Positions 23,073 through 36,261 of a stretch of 64,000 nucleotides of DNA are shown piece by piece. Numbering within the stretch: position 1 is the first letter of the stretch; the number at the start of each line of letters is the position of its first letter. The notes under the pieces are model-generated. The model made no database searches. It was given only the letters and a program-made list of their open reading frames with translations, and had not been told where the DNA came from. The stretch is from assembly GCF_016545825.1 (NCBI RefSeq), contig NC_052618.1, positions 19,481,561-19,545,560 on the forward strand, given 5' to 3'. A program made the position numbers and the translations under genes. Origin of the DNA: Eucalyptus grandis (lineage: Eukaryota; Streptophyta; Magnoliopsida; Myrtales; Myrtaceae).

Positions 23073-24550
23073 CGTTAAACTTAACCATACCATTATTTAT
23101 TTAAAAGATACGAGTAGAGTAGCACCGACAAAAATAAAATAAAATAACGGTACAGATAATTTATTAATAGTGTTCAGCACTACTCCTTGGCCGGGCCACA
23201 AAATCAGGGGAAGGTATTTATAGAATTTTAATGCAAAGAAAATATACATACTAAAAGTCAATGGCAAATAAATGTTGATGAAAAGACAATAAATTATATA
23301 CACCGGCAACTTGCGTATGTGATCATTTATTTTACAATGATAATCGCGGTATTTATAGCTTAATAATCATTTCTACGGTAAGTGGTTATTGATCTAAATG
23401 TAACATGTAGTTTGTACATTGACAATCATTATTCACAAGAAGTTATAACTTTCAAAATCACTAGGATACTACACCAAGGGTTGCTAGTGACCATTGCTGG
23501 CACAATGACAAAAAAAGGAAAGAGAAAAAGAAAAAACTAAAAAATAAAAAATTCATTTTTTTTTTATGATTATATAAATTGTTTATGTCAATGCTGATCC
23601 TGTCACATGGAATGATCAATGTTTACGTTAGTGATTTCTAACTAAAATTAACCAAAATAACTTAAATAACAAATTGTCAAAAAGTTTATGATTAAATTGG
23701 CCAAATTAAAACTTTTAGGACTAGATTGATAGTACTTTTTTGTGGGATAATTTTACCGATTTCTGTTAATACACGTGAATTTTCTTTGTTGTCCATAAAA
23801 GTGAAGGCTTTCATGAATTTGTCTTATTTTTCAAAAAGGTTCAAAAAGAGAAAAATCTCTCTATTGTTTCTATTTGACACGACCATGGCTTTGAATTTGA
23901 AACCCAACTTTCTGAGGACTCGCGTAGAACAAGGTCTTGATCAAATTTTTCAGAACCTGGAACTCCTCAACAAATATGAGCAGTAAAAAGGAAAAATTGC
24001 ACTCTTCAAGAAACACAGTATTTCACCGAAAATGGTCGTCGGCAAAAGATCTTTTACAAAAGTAAGGAATCTTTGGTTTCTTGAATTCAATTGGATTTCT
24101 ATGGCAATTCGGACAGGAAACAATTGGTATGGCTACTCAAGAACTAGGCTAAACAATAAAGAATACAGGTAAAGTAAACTCATAAAATAAATTGCTGAGA
24201 AAATTGCTAAGTGTTATTGATGGTAGCTCCCATACAACATGTTCACTTTGGGCTTTTATAGGCTCATACAGAAGGTAAATCTTATCCATTGGTGGTTATC
24301 ATTCGGTTCTGTCTCTACTTCAACTTTCTTCATATAGTTCACAATCGATCAGCTTTGTTAATTCTCACCTATCGCCAATTTTATACGGTCGATGGTAATC
24401 ACCCCTTTCATCATCGATTCTTCGAGATAGTTTGCAGCGATCTGTCGAAAATACGCCATGTATCTTCCTTGAATTATTATGATTCGGATGTCAACATAGA
24501 GCTAGTTATGTTTGAATGAGTAAAGAAACCTGATATTGCTTATTTTCATA
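23073..24550. other. Unit B intergenic DNA with copia integrase fossil
   Basis: Equivalent to 4,290-9,990 of unit A without its private insertions. The integrase fossil (KSEGFHEFV region, shifted frame) lies at about 23,780-24,010 on the plus strand. No gene is seen. Confidence 0.6.
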
Positions 24551-24555
24551 GTTTT

Positions 24556-27500
24556 TGTAACATCCTTGATTCCAAGCCATGAGAATTAGGGTATGAGGGT
24601 CGGTAAGTCTTAGCTTGGCTTCTATCATGATGTTTTATTAATTGGTACATGGACACTGAATTTATGCATTGGACATGAATCGGCTTTTCGATCACGAGGC
24701 TTAGTTTTGGACTGATCTCACACCATTGTGAACACGAAGGATGATCATGGATTGGTTATGTGTGGACAGTGCATGTAACATCCTCGATTTCAACCCTCAT
24801 TTTGGTTGGCTGAGCTAGATAGACCTTAGGTTTGTCAAACTTTCCTAGAAAATGAGTGTGAACAAGTGTTAAAAGCATTAAATGGGGATGATGAATGTAA
24901 AGGCTTATGTTTTGTAGACTAGCCTAGTTATAACCCTAAACTAAGAAGGAGATCTTGAGGCCAAGAAATGGACTACAAATCATTTGGAAGAATGAGTAAG
25001 CAAGTCAAACCCTCGTAGACAAAATAAGAGCAAATTAATTTTATTTGATTTCCATTTATTTAATGCCGAGTTGAAGTGTCCAAGTTAACCTAGGACCTAG
25101 TTGGAAAATTGGGAGATAAGGATGCTCGAAAAATTAATACTTCTTGATCAAGTGGGACATCTCCTTTTCCCAACTAAGATTGCCACCTTTGATTTTCGAA
25201 ATTAATAGACATCCACAATTTGCCAATTTTACACAGATTTTTGTAGTGTGAATTTAAAGAAACTTCCTTCATGAAAGTTGTTCTAAACATCTTGATATAA
25301 AAAATACTTAAATTTCATATTTTCTGAGGTGAAAGGGTAGGGATGAAGGCCCAATCAATTACCATCTGGAACTTGCCCGGTGTAGTAAAAACAATGACCA
25401 AATATCAAGGCATATTGTTCCAAAGCGAACTTTGGTACTAGGTCGGTGAACATGTCATGACGGGCTAGTCCTTTCATGATCTCGGTGCGGTATTAACGCA
25501 TATCATTCCCAAGCCAAGTCTGGTACTGGGTAGGTGAACATGTCATGACGGGTTGGTCCTATCATGGTCTCGGTGCGATATCGAGATATATCATTCCCGA
25601 GCCAAGTTGGGTACTAGATTGATGCTCAAATGTGTCCTTAATTCGTGCTCGGCATGCTTAACGTCTCCATTTCGGTAAGTCATTTCACACACTTATGCAT
25701 GGCATGCCTTCAGGCCCTTGAACTAAAAGCGAAGATCAGAACTGGATTGTGATACTTAATACGTGGACACACGATTGACTAATTTATGCCATCGACTGAT
25801 ACATTCGGCAACGATGCCCCCTCATCAATGGGATGCCTCGTTAATAAGAATGAGATGCCCCCATGCCAACGAGATGCCTCATCAGAAGGATGGGATGTTG
25901 TAATAATTCTAGCCATCACCATTCGATTAAGGGACATTGCCCGATTATGTTCGGATGCCCGGTGAATTCCGGAAGAGTTGATGGATTTCATCTATTAATA
26001 AATGAATCTCGTGTGCATGAGTTCCTCACGTTATGAAATTGACTTTGGTTATGCTTGCATACGAGTGTGGCGTGAGTTACTCATATTATGGAATGGATCT
26101 TGTTTATGATTGTACAATATTGAGTGAGGCGTGAGTTCTTCATGTTGTGGGTGAATATCGGATTATGCTTGCATATTATTGATTGAGGATTCCTCATGTT
26201 TTATCCAAGACAAAGCTTTTGTTTTGCCATCGATTTGTCATTGACTAATGTTTTGGATGACTTATATGCCTACTGATAGGCAAGGCATCCTCCTACCTGA
26301 AAATTAGCGGGTTTTACTTGCTGAGTCCACGACTCACTCCGTTGTTTTTCAAAATTGTAGGCATTGAGGTCTCCCACTAGTGCTAGAGTTACAGTCTTGC
26401 TAGAGGAGCTAAGGTTTACCTGATCCTTGGAGCATAGGAAATGTAGTGGCTATAAATATGATAGCCTATGACAATGGCGCTTGTAAATGTAACTGATGTA
26501 ATTGTATGTTTTTAAATAGTTGTTTTCTTGGATTCTTGTTGTTGTTCGGGCGTTCTATATATGCTTCCAAATGTGGTTTATGAAAAGATAAAAAGAAATG
26601 GGATGGCGACGTGCTTGGGATGTCACGAAAATAACCCCTGTCGCTTGTGACCTTGGAGATGGAATTGGGGTCGTGACAGTGCACTAGTCGCAGGTGATTA
26701 CGCATGGAACCTATTTCGATCATGAACGATCCAAGACTTGATCCCATTCATAACGAATCAGTTGTGGATAGATCAAGTCCACATGACCAAGTGACAATGT
26801 AGGGTTGATCATGGGGATTAATGGCATAAATCTTAGATAGATCAAGGCATGGAATGTTTGGCTTTGGACTCGATCTGCATGAGCAAGACCCGTTTAGGAC
26901 AAATGACCAAGCCCAACCACGAATGTTATTTTTAAGACATCCAATGGACCAATCCAAATTAGAAATAGTCATGAACAAAATCAAGAAGGCTATCGATTTA
27001 GTCGCACTCATTTAGGAAAAGTTAGTGATTTTTAGCACAAACCTTGATTCTCATGGAACTGTCAATCGTGTACAAATATGAACGACTTTTATAATTAGGC
27101 GACACCCCATGTTAGGCTCATGATTGCCTTGGATAAGATTTGGAGACCAATCTATGCATGTGGGGATGAATCATTGGACAAATGTCTAGAGGCAATTGGG
27201 GTTCTATAATCTTCCATGATGTTTGACCATAGTCTATCCTTATCCATTATATGCCAAATGTCAATTGCAAGGGGGGAGAGAAAACTTGCTTCCCAACTAG
27301 CTTGACAAAAATATCTAGGCACTCATTTAAGGGCTTTGGACATTAGTTCATTAATGACTTTAACGAATCATCAACTTAGGCGTCCTCTAGAATCTTAGGT
27401 GAATCTTAGGGCATGATGGCCTAGATTATAGCCTTAATGAATAAGGCAAGAGCCAACCAATTAAAAGAGGACACTTGGCATAAAAAAGGGGCTTAGGTGT

Positions 27501-28454
27501 CCCCTAGGCACATTGGGCAATAACGAACCTATAATGAGCCTTGGAGAACAAGTCAAGAGGTGGACCAATCACAAGTGAACATCAAGAGATGTAGATGCTA
27601 GCTAAGGAGGCTATATAGGCCAACCTGTCCCTTAGGTTTAATAATAAGTTTGCACCAATAAATGATGAGGAGGAGGCCTATAAATAGGAAAACGCATCAT
27701 CACATTTTGAAGGTTAGCCATTGTCTCTTTTCCTCTCCCTTTCTCTCCTCTCTTTCACCCCTTCCACACCAAACCGCCTTAGGAGTCGACCGGCCACCAA
27801 AGGAGTAGCTTGAAGCTAGATCCAAAAAGTTGTGTGTGATGGATGAACCAACCCCGCCACCCGTCTGTCTTGATCTTCCCATCGATATGGTTACCACCGT
27901 GACGGACATTGTAAACTTAGAAGAGGATGTCACCTATCGGAAATATACCACCATCGTATGGGTCCAAGAAGAAGTAGACACCTTAGTTCCCCTCGTGTAC
28001 AAGGCTCGGTGCCTCATTTTTGATGGGGACATCATTGGTCCCATTCGTGGCTTCATCCCTCTGGTAGATCTCATGGGAACATCATAAGGGAATGAGCTTA
28101 GGATGGGGGGCCTTTTTGGAGGACACTCGATAGAGGAGCTAGGCTACCCTAGTCTTTTTTATCGTCGATGTGTGGTAATGAAGATAAGTAGCCAAGACTA
28201 GGATGGGCATATAATCATAACAACTTTTGATATGTGTATATATGTATGAATACATCTTGCTTTTGTTTGCTTGGTTTGTATACATGTTGCCTGACTTCCA
28301 TGTTTCTTTGTGAACGGGGATTGTTTTTAATTTTCTTTTGCATGTGCTTAATCAAGATAAAATATTTTTGGACGATTGATGTGCGTGGGACGTCGATGCT
28401 GACCCCTTGGGTCACGCTCTTGTGCCAGAGATTGGAAAGGGAGGGGGGGGCGTG
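24556..28454. mobile_element. Outer solo LTR (about 2.0 kb net), TSD GTTTT, hosting a second solo LTR
   Basis: Starts TGTAACATCCTTGATT and ends gaaagggaggggggggcgtg. GTTTT lies on both sides (24,551-24,555 and 28,455-28,459). Units A and D show the empty site catagttttggttg. Less the inner element and its extra TSD it is about 1,989 bp. Near 27,680 it has a plus-strand ctataaatagg box, probably the LTR promoter. The end lacks the expected ACA, perhaps by small deletion. The open frame at 27,830-28,087 lies within it and is not regarded as a gene. Confidence 0.8.
24774..26678. mobile_element. Inner solo LTR (1,905 bp), TSD GTGCA
   Basis: Starts TGTAACATCCTCGATTTC, ends TTGGGGTCGTGACA. GTGCA sits on both sides (24,769-24,773 and 26,679-26,683). 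The ends resemble Ty3-gypsy LTRs (TGTAACATCC...GTGACA). A TATA-like gctataaata lies near 26,450. It is related in its first ten bases and length to the outer LTR but different inside, so it is a sister family or subfamily. Confidence 0.85.
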
Positions 28455-28459
28455 GTTTT

Positions 28460-29283
28460 GGTTGCATGTGTTTTATTCTTAACAAAGGAAAAGAAAATCT
28501 TGGCAAGTTTGATGGTAAGAGTGATGAAGATATCTTCTTTGATTAGTTTTTGCATGGTAAAGCATATAGAGATTCCATAAAAGAACCTTGGTTATCGAGG
28601 AATCTATCCATTTTATATTTGATGAGCCTTACTCCTCTTTGAAGAAAAGCATGATAATATATAGGCTTTTGGAAGAGATATGCCTAAAAATTGCAAAATC
28701 TTATCCAAAAGAAACGCATGATATATAGACTTTTGGAAGAAAAGCATGATCTCTCTTCACTTCGTTTAAACCCTAGGTTGGACCTTTTAAGATGGCTCTA
28801 AGGCCAACTCGTAATTCTTCTTGCGACAACATTTCATTTTCTTGTACGGCATCCGTCCATCTTTTTCTACGTTCATCAATTCCATGCGCTATTTTTCGTC
28901 CAATTCTCACATGACAAAAGCGTGTTACGAAAATCAAATTGTCCAAAATTTGTCATATCAATAAGATAATCACAAAGTTTGTTTCCTAGTGCCCGACATA
29001 GCAAAGACAAAGACCATTAATTTGCACAAGTGTTAGAGCAATAGTTATCTCTCTCCTCTTTAATCTTTATTAGCTCACTGTCACGACTTGGATTTGATTC
29101 TCAAAACTGGAGTAGTGATGCAGTCATCAACCATCAAAATTCTGATTTTTCACAGCTATGAAGCCAATCAAACAACCTTGGAGAAACTATCTAGTAAGCT
29201 CGGGTAAAGATATGGGTGCACGACCACTTGACGGGTAACGAGTGATCTGTCGTTCTTATTAGTGATCGTGTATGTTAATCAAC
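28460..29283. other. Rest of unit B: copia fossil 3' part and flank
   Basis: Matches about 9,995-10,830 of unit A. A decayed integrase C-terminal segment (GKFD.KSDEDIFFD) lies at about 28,470-28,560. No gene is seen. Confidence 0.6.
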
Positions 29284-29576
29284 CGAATGATGTTGTCTTT
29301 AGTGCTGGCGATAGCGTGTGGCGACTGAGCAAAGCTCTCAATTCGGAGGGTTGCCATACGTACTTCTTGCCCTCGCCTTCCTTTTGACTGAAGGTGTTCA
29401 AAACTTGTTCAGTCGCGCCAAATAGAACACTGGCTTTGTAGTCGTTGCTCAATTCATCAGCATATTTTTCCTCGGGGGGCTCTAGGAGAATGGTCGATGA
29501 TTTCGTATATCATCGCATGCGTCATTGTCAGAGAAATCAAGAGGAGAAGCGTGCGAATGAATTGTTTCCGAGACAT
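29284..29576 (-). pseudogene. BSP4: 5' fragment of a basic secretory protease-like gene
   Basis: Starts MSRKQFIRTLLLLISLTMTHA (a signal peptide like the other BSPs). It then shifts frame at a run of six G (29,474-29,479, plus strand), after which the second frame reads EEKYADEL, VLFGAT and GEGKKY. It stops at the segment equal to GNLIRL in BSP1, where unit B's flank begins. It lacks the whole zinc-motif half. Like BSP3 it has the N-terminal segment deleted from BSP1 and BSP2. Confidence 0.8.
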
Positions 29577-31628
29577 ATTGAGCGATGATCGCTGGATGCT
29601 CGGTAGGTTTCACAAGAAGATGTAACTGTATATATACGCTGAATAGAAGAAGAACAAGAGAGGGAAGTCTTGATTAGTCAGCCTCTCTGACGAGCTATTG
29701 TGGAATGACATGGGCAAGTGTTTCTGCAGTTTAGATTCTCTACGCCGTCTTTGCCGTCCTCTGGCAAACTGATGAGAACGTCGCCTGATGGGCTAGGGAA
29801 GAAGCACAAAACTGTCACTCTCCTCATCATTTGTTCAATCGAAGGGTTGCATCTGTTTTGGGCAACCAACACTTCGATGTTTCCTAGGAAACCTGACGTG
29901 AATGCGTCCAACTGAATAGCAGCGATGTCTTAGGAAACTTGGCAATAAGCCGTTGAGACCAGACACGAAGAAACTCCAATATTCAATGTGCTCACAGCTC
30001 TCATTGATGAGTTTACTTTTCTTTTTTCACTTATTTCTCTATTGAGTACGTTTCATCTTTTAGTAAGAAATGGATGACAATTTGCAAATTCTAGCTTTCA
30101 CTTGTGTCGTAATTGGTCTTGAAGGAGCTTTGGTGACCCACCATTTTTAGAATCATAGTAATCGAAGGGCAATTAATTCTTTAATTTTACGTTTTTTTTT
30201 CATAAATAAAAGTAAGAACATTTTATTAATAGACTTCTGCGCAAAATAATGTGGCTGGGCCACAAAATTAAGGAAACGACCTTGTGTGAATTCTAATCCA
30301 ATATGGATGGCCTATTTTTGATTGGATCGGTGGAATGAACTTAGTTTGGTGCATTTATAATGACCTAGAACACCATTGGCTGTCATGCCCAGGAATGTAA
30401 GGCGGAGAGAGCGAGAGAAGAGTAGTTGGAAGCCCAAGATATTTAAGGAAAGGGGGAAAGAAACTCCTAAAGCTAGTCGCGAAAGTGCAATTGAGTGTCA
30501 AAAATTTTTAAAAGTGTAATCAACACTAAATTTGCCAACTTGATGCAGTAATGGATTGAACAACATTGGTGTATTGGAAATAAGACAAATGGGTAATTTA
30601 AAATGAAACAAAACAAATAAACATCGGTATCTAACTCAAATAAAAGCTAGTAGCGTGAAATTAGTTGGTAATGTGATCAAAGAAAAGTTGGTAATCACTC
30701 TTATTGACATTGGTAGTTACTTAAAAAAGAGTTCGTAAAGTTTGAGAGTTCATAAGTAATGCAAATAGAAGCCCAAACTCAATAGAGAAATTATTAGATA
30801 TAAGAAAAAGACATAAATGTCGGAAAGCATGAGAGTTGAAACTCAACACAAATTGGAAATTTAATAAGAGAAAGTTTCATAAGTTGCACAAATAAATTTT
30901 GATAATTAATATGATGGATGATAATTTTAATCTGTTGCTAAAAAGAAAAGAAAATTTGCTATACAATGAGAGAATTTTTTTCCTTAAAGATAAAAAAGTC
31001 GATTTCTAAACATCTCAAACAAATATTGGTAACTAACTCAAATAGGAGTTTGTAGTGATTTGAGTAAGTTGGTGATCTACTTGAAAGAGTGAAAAAAAAA
31101 ATTAAAAATTCGGTGAACAAGGAAATTTAAAGTGATAACTAAATAAAAAATTTCAAAATAGAAAAGAGCATAAACGTTGGTAATAAGCTCCTGGATGAGA
31201 TTTGGTAAACCAAAACTAGTTAGCAACTCAATTGAACAAAAATATAAGTCGCTCGAGTAAAGGGTGGTAAGTCAATGTAATGGTAATAAGGGTAGGAAAA
31301 GAATAATTTTTCCATCAGAGAAGAGAGAAGTTGGTAAAAACATTGAATAAACATTCGGTAACTAAATCAAACAAGAGTAGGTAACCAAATAAGAGAAAAG
31401 GGCAAGACACATAGATAAAGGTTGGTAAATTCATCAAATTAGGATTTGATACCTTTACGGCTTTTGTAAGACAGACAAGGAAAATATGGTAAACAATAAC
31501 GAAGGTTCAAAAATCAAAATCAAAATCAAATACGTGTTTGTAAGTAACGAGAGTTGGTTATCCAGAACTAATTAATAATTTAATCTGTAAAAAGTTGGCA
31601 AGGCACTAAAATAGACATTGATAGATAC
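29577..31628. other. Unit C flank; degenerate TTGGTAA-rich stretch
   Basis: The first part (to about 30,330) resembles BSP upstream sequence of the other units, for example gtgacccaccatttt at about 30,133. From about 30,580 to 31,620 the words ttggtaa, tggtaa and ggtaact recur every 30-60 bases in AT-rich DNA. A 77-residue minus frame at 29,678-29,911 matches nothing I know. No gene is seen. Confidence 0.5.
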
Positions 31629-32582
31629 ATATAGAAGATGATGAATTAAAGTCTTCGCCCAAAATAAAATTTAAGTCACTAATAAGAAAGAAAAATAAAT
31701 TCAATAAAAGGTCAAAACTCTCAAGAATTTCTAATTGTTAAAAAATTATCATTAAGTGCTAGTTAGCTATCAACAATTTACCATAAAAGTAGGTGTCCTA
31801 TAACTTCTTATACTGTGACTGAAACAAATTCCGTTTCGCAACAAGTCAAATTGTCCAACATTAATAAGTGAAAGGAGAAAGTGAGAGAAGAGAGAATGAG
31901 AAGATTAGGTGTATCGATTCTTAAGCAATTTGTTTCCCACTCAAGAATCAGGAGAACTGGACTAGGGTTAGGTTCAGTTTCTGGATTGGGAATTGGACCA
32001 CTTGGTCTTGGAACTGGATTAATTGGGCTGATCCAGTTCCTGGGTGGGACATTAAAACTGATGGTTTTTATTTTTATTTTTTTATTAAGCATGTGGTCCA
32101 CTGAACAAGACCAAACATGAGTACACGAAGTCTCTTCGAGTCACTATGATTAAAGGGGGCTAGTCAAGCAACAACCCAGAACGGACGCGCATAAAGCAGG
32201 CAATGAGAAAATACATACCAGAAAAGAATAAGAAACTAGCAATAATAGCAGCGAGAAGAAACTCTCTTGAAAATTCAGCGAGAAGCAAAGCAATATCAGA
32301 AAGGGATTAGGGATTTTTAGTTTTTACATATTTGTAAGAAATTTTAAAAAGAATTAATGGGTCTGATCAAGATGGCCCAGATCGAAGATCACTGATTCCA
32401 AAATATTGAGAACTGAGAATTGGACTGATGCCTTTGGGAATTGCTCAGAAACGACCAGTTCAGTTTAGTTCGAACGGTTCCTATTGCTCACCCTACAGAA
32501 GGTCACCAATTGATCCTATAAATCATTATTGTGCACAGGGGATTGGCAACAGGAGGCGATGTATGTTCGCAACACATAGCGC

Positions 32583-33362
32583 TTATTTATAGCCGGACCA
32601 TGATCGGCGATGTATGTTCCGATGGCTGTGCGTAATCATAAGCTGATAGAAACTGCTGGGGGAATCGAAACTGCGGGTGGGTGGCTTTCGATAGCCCTCC
32701 TCGCTGCCGGGGATTCTTCTGGTAGCATAAGCAAGTTTATAATCGGCCCACAGCTGGTGCACAGACTTCCCAAGCAGCTGGACGAAGAACGCCTCGGAGT
32801 AGGAATACTTCATGAGAGCATTGAGGTTGGCGACAAAACCGGGCTTTAGGTCATTGCAATATTCGAGAAAATAAGCCGTGATTGCAAAACCATCGTCCCA
32901 TCTCGATCCTGAGCCCTTCCTCGGCCAGCTTTTGGATGCATGCCCGCCTTTCAATCTCACGTAATCAGCAATGCCATTGATAAGCCCTCTAGGGGCCGTA
33001 CCATTGCCGGTCCATTGCAAGATGCGCGTCATTTCGTGGTACATCACTCGAGCGAACTCTTCCTGCATATCTCCTCTGTAGCGTTGGAGATAATCTACGT
33101 TCAACCGGATGAGGTTGCCTTCAGTCCTGGCGACCGTGAGTGGGTCGTTGAAGCTGTCGACTAGGATAGATACCCCATTGTACTTCATGTCTTCGCCTGG
33201 CGTTTGATTGAAGGTGCTCGAAATTGCTTGAGTAGCGCCAATTAGAACCCCGAATATGTCGCCGACTTCGTAGGAATGGTCGTCGATTTGGTCCCTCGTC
33301 GCGTGTGTCAACTCCAGAGAAATCACGAGCAGGAGCGCGAGAACAACTTGTCTCGGAGACAT
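32583..33362 (-). CDS. Basic secretory protease-like protein BSP2, altered zinc motif
   Basis: A 259-residue paralogue of BSP1 with the same plan: signal peptide 1-21, family block with YHEMTRILQWTGNG, GLINGIADYVRL, SGSRWDDGF, CNDLKPGFVANL and LGKSVHQLWADYK. The HExxH position reads HEMTR at 109-113 and the GLINGIADY segment has Asn, both as in BSP1, so these changes predate the A/D duplication. It also shares the N-terminal deletion. The frame is complete, with a TATA box 50 bases upstream. Probably secreted, with peptidase activity in doubt. Confidence 0.85.
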   Translation of the reverse strand: MSPRQVVLALLLVISLELTHATRDQIDDHSYEVGDIFGVLIGATQAISSTFNQTPGEDMKYNGVSILVDSFNDPLTVARTEGNLIRLNVDYLQRYRGDMQEEFARVMYHEMTRILQWTGNGTAPRGLINGIADYVRLKGGHASKSWPRKGSGSRWDDGFAITAYFLEYCNDLKPGFVANLNALMKYSYSEAFFVQLLGKSVHQLWADYKLAYATRRIPGSEEGYRKPPTRSFDSPSSFYQLMITHSHRNIHRRSWSGYK

Positions 33363-33411
33363 CCTGAAGTATGATCTTTGGATGATCGGTAGGTTTCACA
33401 AGAAGATGTGA

Positions 33412-33422
33412 CTATTTATATA
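33412..33422 (-). promoter_or_regulatory. TATA box of BSP2
   Basis: The minus strand reads TATATAAATAG at the same spacing from the ATG as in BSP1. Confidence 0.6.
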
Positions 33423-36108
33423 GAAATAGAAGAAGAACAAGACAAGAACATCTTGATTAGACAGAACCTTACAAAAGAAAACATCTTGATTAGACAGCCT
33501 CTCTGTTTCTACGTTGTTTCAGCCGTCCTCTTGTAAACTAATGAAGAAGCACAAAGCTGTCGCTCTCCTGATCATATATTTTATCCAAGTATTGTATTCG
33601 ATTTTTTTTAGTAAACCTGATGTGCTCACAGCTCACGTTATTCTTTTTCGACACCCCACATCCCAGTAAAAAATGGGGATGATACGGCTAATGTTTCATT
33701 CAAAGGAATCAATCTTAAACTATATGCAAAAGTCAAACTTCAAAATGTCAAAAAGTCCCCATCGATATGCTGTCACTCTATGAACCACTATTACTTTACA
33801 ATACTTTGCATAGCATACTTTTGAAACGTTCCTAAACAATCAAGGAGTATAAATGCTCGATTTGGCTTTTTATATGACAATAATTTTATTTCGAAATTTA
33901 TACTATATGTAATTCACACTATTTTTAGAACATGAGCTCTACAAATTTAAAGAAGATAGAGTGCCACTCATCTTAGAATGCCTATGATCAAACAACAAAT
34001 GTTACTTGAAACGTTGAACTCGACCTCCTATCAAATTAGTGAAAAACAACATTAAAGATGAGTAACAAGCTATCTCAACTACGAAAATATTATACTAAGT
34101 GTTGTTTAATAATCATTTTGTTCTTGAGAATTATTTATGCTTCAAAATAATTTTTTCCGATTTTATTCCTAGACGAGTTTCTCAGCATTTAAATATGCTT
34201 GGTAACTATACAAAAATTTTATTCTTAAAATTGAAAAAGAGCAGGAATGCGTTTGGTATTATTTTTAATTTTTTTTATAACTAAGAATTTCTTTTAATTT
34301 TTTTAATAATTCTATGAGATTTTTCTTTCTTTTTCTTTTTTCTTTCTCTCCTTCTTCCTTGTTTTCAGCCATTGCCAAGCCCAACGATCGGCTAAAGGAG
34401 GAAGAAGAAGAAAAGAAAAAGAAGAAAAGAAAAGAGCAAAAAAGGAAAATGGCTTGATTCTAAAATTGTTCTTGAGAACAAAAATGTAACTTTTTTTTAT
34501 TTTTTTTTTTTTTTTTTCCAAATCTATTCTCAGGAGTAAAAATTAGTTGATGTTACCAAATAAATTTTTGTTCTTATTTTATTTCAAGAAAAAAAAATAT
34601 AAATAGCCAAGAATTGACCGGTTATAAAAAATGCCCTAAGTCTAAATGTTAATGAAACAACTTTTACTCGTTAACAAATTGCACACCCAAAGTGATTATT
34701 TAAGCCATTCGTAATGTGGACTTGAGTGTGAAACTTGGTCATGCCATTACGGTATCCACTAAACCCCATTCCAAACATACTTACGGTTAAGAGAAAGCTC
34801 TTTCAACTTAATACAAAAACCCAAACTTGACAAACCCATAATCAAGCGGAAAACCAATGAAACATGGCTCCAAAGCTAAACATGCACTGTTTATCACGTG
34901 CAGAAAACTTCATAAGTTTGTTTTGGCAACGTGCTGCTCCACCCCTAAACTATTATTTTTATAAAATTCTATAGATCAACAACTCAAAAATCAAATTCCG
35001 CAGCTCGAATCTCACATAATTCAAAATTTAAGCCCTAATCTTAAAAGCTAATCCGACTGAAAGAACGAGGGGCGGGATCACTTATGACACATTGCATTAC
35101 GGAGGTGAATTGACTTGGCGAGATGTCCGTAATAAGCACATGGGGTAAACCCACTTTTCTTCTTCTTCTTTCCTTACTTTCCTTTCTCCCCTCTCTTTTC
35201 TCGGTCCCCAGCGTCCCTTTCGCTCCCATTGTTGAATCCCCCTTTCTCTAAGGAGGGTCCCACCAATTTTTCTGCTTAGACCCGGTCAAAAGTCCCAAAT
35301 ATTGCAGGCTTATTATTACTGTATTTAGAAAATTTTACTGTTTTAGTAAGAAATACATGACCAATAAATGGCAAAGTCTAGCCTTTAAGCTATACTGTGA
35401 TTGGTCTTGACGGAGCTTTGGTGACCCACCATTTTTAAAATAAAGTGATCGAGAGTATTTTACGTAAAAGACGCGTTTTTTTTTTTTAAGAAATAAATAA
35501 CGGTGTGAATGGTTTATTAATAGCGTTCGGCACTACCTATTGGCCGGCCCACAAAATCAGGGGAAGATATTTTCAGAAGTTTAATGCAATGAGAATATAC
35601 GTACTAAAAGTGAAGGCAAATAAATATTGATGAAAAGACAAGAAATTAAATACATTGGCAACTTGCGTATGTGATCATTTCTTTTACAATGAATATCATA
35701 GTATTTATAGCCTAATAATCATTTCTACGATAAGTGGTTATTGCTCTAAATGTAACATGTAATTTGTTCGATCACAATCATTATTCAAAAGAAGTTTCCA
35801 AAGTCACTAGGATACTACACCAAGGGTTACTAGTGACCCTTGCCGGCATAATGAGAATAAAGAAAAGAGAAAAAAAAATCATTTATTTATAATTACATAA
35901 ATTCTCTATGTCGAGTGCTGGCAATGCCACATAGGATGATAGATGTTCACATCGACAATTTCTAAATTGGCTAGAATGACTTAATTGGCAAATTGTCAAA
36001 AAAATTTATAATTAAATTGGCTTAATTAAATCATTTAGGAGTAAATTGATATAAGTGCAATAGATTTAGTACCTTTTTTGTGGGATAATTTTGCTGATTT
36101 CTATTCAT
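33423..36108. other. BSP2 upstream region, no gene seen
   Basis: Counterpart of 2,175-5,508 without the MITE. It includes the decayed MITE-like stretch at about 34,110-34,570 with CT-rich and GAA-rich runs. Confidence 0.5.
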
Positions 36109-36121
36109 ACACATGACTTTT

Positions 36122-36257
36122 CTTTCTTTCTTTCTTTCTTTCTTTTTTTGGTGAAAGGTAATTATATTAAGCTATAACCAATATTTAGAAATAAACGGCA
36201 CCAAAACATACACTCATAATGAACAAAGGCATAATGAGTGGAAGGGTGCTGAAGAGG
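36122..36257 (-). mobile_element. Retroposon tail in unit D, (CTTT)n-expanded
   Basis: Same insertion as 9,000-9,121, with ACACATGACTTTT at 36,109-36,121 and 36,258-36,270. Its poly-T end has become a (CTTT)n microsatellite. Confidence 0.7.
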
Positions 36258-36261
36258 ACAC

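Larger units (their letters stand above)
21176..23100. repeat. Local tandem duplication, about 360 bp unit
   Basis: The stretch beginning atgacatgaccaacctttc occurs at about 21,185 and again at about 22,515, and both run on through the same 330-360 bp. The first copy was later split by the solo LTR at 21,298-22,260. The second was split by the SINE at 22,840. Units A and D have only one copy. Confidence 0.75.
20324..29283. repeat. Duplication unit B (partial)
   Basis: Matches unit A from BSP1 to about 10,830, in the same order, with more divergence than A against D. It carries its own SINE and three solo LTRs. It stops at the shared words gtgatcgtgtatgttaatcaa, where it joins the BSP fragment of unit C. 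Confidence 0.8.

Noticed and set aside
27830..28087. 85-codon plus frame with protein-like composition
   Set aside because: It lies inside the outer solo LTR, just after its TATA-like box. LTR leader sequence is the simpler explanation.
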